A DNA stretch of 64,000 bases from positions 496,001 to 560,000 of the forward strand of contig NZ_JACATN010000001.1 in NCBI RefSeq assembly GCF_018603515.1. The letters are read 5' to 3'. Shown here piece after piece: positions 63,398-64,000 of this stretch. The position numbers were made by a program, and so were the translations under genes. A model generated the notes under the pieces. That model made no database searches, was not told where the DNA came from, and saw only the letters and a list, made by a program, of their open reading frames with translations. This DNA comes from Zobellia barbeyronii (GTDB lineage Bacteria; Bacteroidota; Bacteroidia; Flavobacteriales; Flavobacteriaceae). Position 1 is the first letter of the stretch, and each line of letters begins with the position of its first letter.

Positions 63398-64000
63398 TCA
63401 ATCAAAATATACATTCGTTTTATTTTCAACTGCCATGGTATACAATTGCTTTATTTGTGATTCTAAAATGCGGTCCGTTGAAAGTTCCGGCAAATCATCA
63501 ACATCAAAAAAAGCAGCGCCTTGCATATCAAAACCATGATTAAGCTCACCTCCAGTAAGCTGACAAAGAAAGCATAATTTATAGATATAAAAAGGTTGCG
63601 GAGGATGCGGGTGAGATTGTTTATCATACACCGCTAACAGCCTAACTACAGTTGTGTTCAGCCCAGTTTCTTCCTCTATTTCTTTTGTGACACAAGTTGA
63701 GGGAGTGTAACCAACTTCGGCCCATCCGCCAGGTATTGTCCATTTACCATCAATACTTTCCTTGGCCATTAAAATCTGATTTTTTTCGTTAAGAACAAGC
63801 CCCCGAACATCAACTTTGGGTGTAGGGTAATCTGTAACAGGCATATAGAAATTTTCTAAAATAGATAAAGGCTGATTAGCCACGGAAGCCATCAACTCTA
63901 AAGCAATCTGTTTAAGTTCCTCATAACGTTCACGATTATATTCGTCTTCGGCATACACAAGCCCCGTCTCTGCTAATGCTTTTATTCGCTTGATTTGCTC
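63398..64000 (-). CDS. NUDIX hydrolase with N-terminal helical domain, 5' end cut by the window
   Basis: The protein hydrolyses a nucleoside diphosphate linked to a further group, most likely of the ADP-ribose or CDP-choline pyrophosphatase type. The Nudix box is visible as GGWAEVGYTPSTCVTKEIEEETGL, with Lys in the place of the usual Arg of REUxEE. The N-terminal part (IKALAETGLVYAEDEYNRERYEELKQIALELMA) matches the helical domain of this subfamily. The frame stays open to the right edge (residues EQIKRIKALAETGL before the GTG at 63958), so the true start lies beyond base 64000 and the GTG is not the start. It is followed after 9 bases by the omega-amidase gene. Confidence 0.9.
   Translation of the reverse strand, partial: EQIKRIKALAETGLVYAEDEYNRERYEELKQIALELMASVANQPLSILENFYMPVTDYPTPKVDVRGLVLNEKNQILMAKESIDGKWTIPGGWAEVGYTPSTCVTKEIEEETGLNTTVVRLLAVYDKQSHPHPPQPFYIYKLCFLCQLTGGELNHGFDMQGAAFFDVDDLPELSTDRILESQIKQLYTMAVENKTNVYFD

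Overview
The window is a stretch of chromosome from a Bacteroidota bacterium, almost certainly a marine-type member of the Flavobacteriaceae. The basis is gene content and sequence style: moderately AT-rich DNA, TAnnTTTG promoter elements instead of E. coli-type boxes, few visible Shine-Dalgarno sites, a split atpD-atpC pair, CarboxypepD-reg TonB-dependent receptors, a DUF4270 lipoprotein, a SprB-repeat surface protein with a type A type-IX-secretion sorting domain, and the GT5-panC-panD neighbourhood. The genus cannot be fixed from the sequence alone. No tRNA, rRNA, CRISPR array or insertion sequence was seen, and no gene-free gap exceeds about 200 bases.

Region 1 (1-12.1 kb) is mostly housekeeping. 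It opens with the 3' part of an RNase E/G gene and recX on the plus strand. A minus-strand series follows: a small outer-membrane barrel, a JmjC-like cupin, bioB, an NfeD-flotillin pair, and a biotin operon read bioF, a DUF2007/zinc-ribbon protein, bioD, bioA and a FabF-like ketosynthase. A lipoprotein/barrel pair ends the block. Region 2 (12.2-14.5 kb) holds an M61 peptidase and a GNAT acetyltransferase.

Region 3 (14.7-37.2 kb) is the accessory heart of the window. Seven plus-strand genes are nearly all within about 10 bases of each other. They encode a large barrel protein; a 1886-residue secreted protein (TANFOR-like N-terminus, FN3, HELGH zincin, hydrophobic linker, AT-rich C-terminal tip); two small AT-rich genes placed where immunity genes usually lie; a 1619-residue beta-rich secreted protein; an FN3 protein; and a 2074-residue SprB-repeat adhesin with a T9SS sorting signal. 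The layout fits a surface-displayed polymorphic toxin locus joined to a gliding-adhesin type protein. This is an inference from architecture, not a demonstrated function.

Region 4 (37.2-48.6 kb, minus strand) has atpC and atpD, an SGNH-hydrolase lipoprotein with its TonB-dependent receptor, glmS, a DUF4270 lipoprotein with a thrombospondin-3 calcium-binding insert, and a GT5 half-enzyme. Region 5 (48.6-64 kb) has panC-panD-flippase-like protein-degenerate esterase-radA on the plus strand. After these come an aldo/keto reductase, exonuclease III, a siderophore-type TonB receptor, glycyl-tRNA synthetase, a coiled-coil membrane protein, comF, an Ig-like lipoprotein, an omega-amidase and a NUDIX gene running off the right edge.

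Points of interest beyond the toxin locus are: promoter -7 boxes exactly four bases before the start codons of bioF, bioA and glyS; a 14-base repeat found in-frame in both bioF and the toxin gene; an eight-copy heptanucleotide repeat carrying the stop codon before the toxin gene; and several conserved-fold proteins that have lost hallmark residues.
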